Origin: Acidimicrobiaceae bacterium
GTDB lineage: Bacteria; Actinomycetota; Acidimicrobiia; Acidimicrobiales; RAAP-2
Assembly: GCA_003141095.1 (NCBI GenBank)
Contig: PLKM01000036.1
Span: 1 to 45,022, forward strand
DNA length: 45,022 bases
Direction: 5' to 3'
Shown one piece after another: positions 43,685 to 45,022 of this stretch (position 1 is its first letter; each line of letters begins with the position of its first letter). The position numbers and the translations under genes are program-made. The notes under the pieces were generated by a model. The model saw only the letters and a program-made list of their open reading frames with translations, was not told the origin of the DNA and made no database searches.

Positions 43685-44731
43685 TTAGAACACCACCACC
43701 GCTCGACCATCAAGCGTGCCGTTGTGCAACTTCTCGTAGGCCTTGGGCGCGTCGTCGATCGAGAACCGTTCGACGTGGACGTTGAGTTTTCCTTCCTTGG
43801 CGAGTTCAATGACTTCGAACAACTCCTCGCGGTAGCCCCAGTAGGTCGTGCCGATGTTCGCTTCGTAGGGCGTCGCGAAGAATCCCACGGGGATGGTCGC
43901 TCCGCCCATGCCGAGACCGACGATCTTGAAGTCTCCCCCTACGCCGACCAACTGGCGGGCCACGTCGAGGCTCTCCTGAAAACCAGCGAAGTCGAAGACC
44001 CCCTCGGCCATCCTTCCTCCGGTGAGTTGGCGAACCCTCTCGACCACCTCGGAATCGGTGGAGAGCATCGTCACGTCCGCGCCCGATTGCTTCGCCAACT
44101 TCAGTTTCGATTCGTCGACGTCAAGGGCGATGACCCGTGTCCCGCTCAAGACCTTCAGGATCTGAATCCCAAGGTGGCCGAGACCGCCGGCGCCGAGGAC
44201 AACCGTCGTCGTCCCGGCTCCCAATTTCGCCAGGCTTGCTTTGATCGCGTGGTACGGCGTCAGCGCCGCATCGGTCAATGGCGCCGCAATCGCGGGGTCC
44301 AGATCACCGATGTCGACCAGGTGGCGAGCGTCATCGACGATCATGTACTCCGCCATTGAACCCGGTGCGCCGAGTCCCGGAGCCAGGATGTTGAGCCTCG
44401 CTGCCTGCGAGCAGTAGTTCTCGTGACCTTGGGCGCACTGGTAACAGACGCCACATCCCCACGGGCCGTACACGGCGACGTTTTGGCCGACCGTGACGTT
44501 GGATACGCCAGCGCCAAGTTCTTCAACGGTGCCCACACCTTCATGACCCAACGTCATCGGCAACGTGCCCAAGAAGTACTGGTCTTCGGGAATGCTCATC
44601 ACGAAGACGTCCGAATGGCAAAGACCCGATGCGGTGACTCTCAAGAGAATTTGACCCGGTCCCGGCGATGGCTTCTCGATCTCAACGACTTCTGGCGAAC
44701 CACCGAAGGTTCGATACTGAACGGCCTTCAT
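43685..44731 (-). CDS. Zinc-dependent alcohol dehydrogenase (MDR family)
   Basis: A 348-residue NAD(P)-dependent dehydrogenase. The catalytic zinc residues are Cys38 in SGLCHSD and the GHEGVGTVEELG motif beginning at Gly62. The structural zinc lobe GCGVCYQCAQGHENYC has four cysteines. The dinucleotide-binding VVLGAGGLGHLGIQ is followed by ALDVDESKLKLA, where the aspartate suggests NAD rather than NADP. ATG at 44731 has a strong GGAAGGAG Shine-Dalgarno, so the 40-codon upstream extension is unlikely. The substrate is probably a primary or secondary alcohol. It converges with the acyl-CoA dehydrogenase. Confidence 0.92.
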   Translation of the reverse strand: MKAVQYRTFGGSPEVVEIEKPSPGPGQILLRVTASGLCHSDVFVMSIPEDQYFLGTLPMTLGHEGVGTVEELGAGVSNVTVGQNVAVYGPWGCGVCYQCAQGHENYCSQAARLNILAPGLGAPGSMAEYMIVDDARHLVDIGDLDPAIAAPLTDAALTPYHAIKASLAKLGAGTTTVVLGAGGLGHLGIQILKVLSGTRVIALDVDESKLKLAKQSGADVTMLSTDSEVVERVRQLTGGRMAEGVFDFAGFQESLDVARQLVGVGGDFKIVGLGMGGATIPVGFFATPYEANIGTTYWGYREELFEVIELAKEGKLNVHVERFSIDDAPKAYEKLHNGTLDGRAVVVF

Positions 44732-44830
44732 CTTGAACTCCTTCCAAGAGCCACGAGGCATTCCTGCACGCATGAGACTATCGAGTCCAATACTTAAGGA
44801 GCGCCCACTAATGGGCATAGCATTCACTGA

Positions 44831-44843
44831 CTGGAAATTCCAG
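44831..44843. promoter_or_regulatory. Palindrome CTGGAA-A-TTCCAG upstream of the alcohol dehydrogenase
   Basis: A perfect 13-base palindrome about 100 bases upstream of the dehydrogenase start. It could be an operator for that gene or for the divergent tRNA. A second small hairpin, GCCCA-ctaa-TGGGC, lies at 44803-44816. No regulator gene is nearby. Confidence 0.35.
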
Positions 44844-44948
44844 AGACCCACGTCACTCAGACTTTTATTAGGAGAAAGAACCTAAATCATGTGGGCTACA
44901 GTAGTCATTCGGTGGTTGAGCATTTCGTCGTTCAAATTGTCGTCCATC

Positions 44949-45021
44949 GGGCCGCTAGCTCATCGGGAAGAGCAGGGGACTTTTAATCCCAAGGTGCCGG
45001 GATCGAGACCCGGGCGGCCCA
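44949..45021 (+). tRNA. tRNA-Lys(TTT)
   Basis: The acceptor stem GGGCCGC pairs with GCGGCCC, followed by discriminator A. D stem is GCTC/GAGC. Anticodon stem GGGGA/TCCCA has loop CTTTTAA and anticodon TTT at 44982-44984; the outermost pair is G-A. T stem CCGGG/CCCGG has loop ATCGAGA. The window ends one base after the discriminator, so whether CCA is encoded cannot be seen fully (a C follows). Confidence 0.95.
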
Positions 45022-45022
45022 C

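Noticed and set aside
1..45022. CRISPR arrays, prophage, IS elements, integron or rRNA genes
   Set aside because: No repeated spacer pattern, phage or transposase protein, attachment site or rRNA sequence was recognised; the region is core metabolism.

Overview
The window is high-GC bacterial DNA with dense, mostly minus-strand operons. Its gene content points to Actinomycetota: the mycothiol gene mshA next to a YbjN-family gene, Rex placed in front of hemA, nickel superoxide dismutase with its own maturation protease, a MenJ-like menaquinone reductase, and frequent GTG/TTG starts. Acidimicrobiia is my best guess within the phylum, but that is an inference. I saw no insertion sequence, prophage, integrase or CRISPR array.

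Layout. 1-4889: the 5' part of a cyclopropane-fatty-acid synthase, a small HAD phosphatase, and a divergent large MprF-like membrane protein. 4890-6212: a lower-GC stretch with one unknown membrane-anchored protein. 6213-22127: a complete 14-gene complex I operon (nuoA to nuoN, minus strand), tightly overlapped and ending in a translationally coupled ATP-grasp gene. 22193-24510, plus strand: a menaquinone reductase homologue and an FTR1/EfeU iron permease preceded by a possible 9-codon leader cistron. 24514-34018, minus strand: mshA, ybjN-like, proC, rex, hemA, hemC, hemD, hemB, hemL and an unknown anchored protein. The gene order resembles the mshA-proC-hemACDB region of mycobacteria. 34092-34957: divergent Ni-SOD protease and Ni-SOD, with a textbook terminator. 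35290-36576: a secreted CAP-like protein. 36724-41584, minus strand: the arginine deiminase pathway (arcD, arcA, arcB, arcC) followed by a tiny zinc-finger protein. 41858-45022: an AidB-like acyl-CoA dehydrogenase, a zinc alcohol dehydrogenase and tRNA-Lys(TTT).

How it fits together. Complex I passes NADH electrons to menaquinone, and the MenJ homologue tailors that quinone. FTR1 and the hem genes supply iron and haem for respiration. Rex senses NADH/NAD+ and sits at the head of the haem genes. Mycothiol and Ni-SOD handle oxidative stress. The arginine deiminase pathway makes ATP when respiration is limited. Together they suggest an aerobe that meets low-oxygen conditions.

The most interesting non-gene signal is a recurring arrangement in which a TANNNT -10 hexamer is followed by exactly six bases and then the start codon. 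It occurs before menJ, the FTR1 leader, hemB, rex, proC, mshA and the secreted protein, and implies leaderless transcripts. Other notable points are a carbamate kinase with no ATG, GTG or TTG at its proper start, and a degenerate metallophosphatase-like N-terminus on the MprF-like protein.
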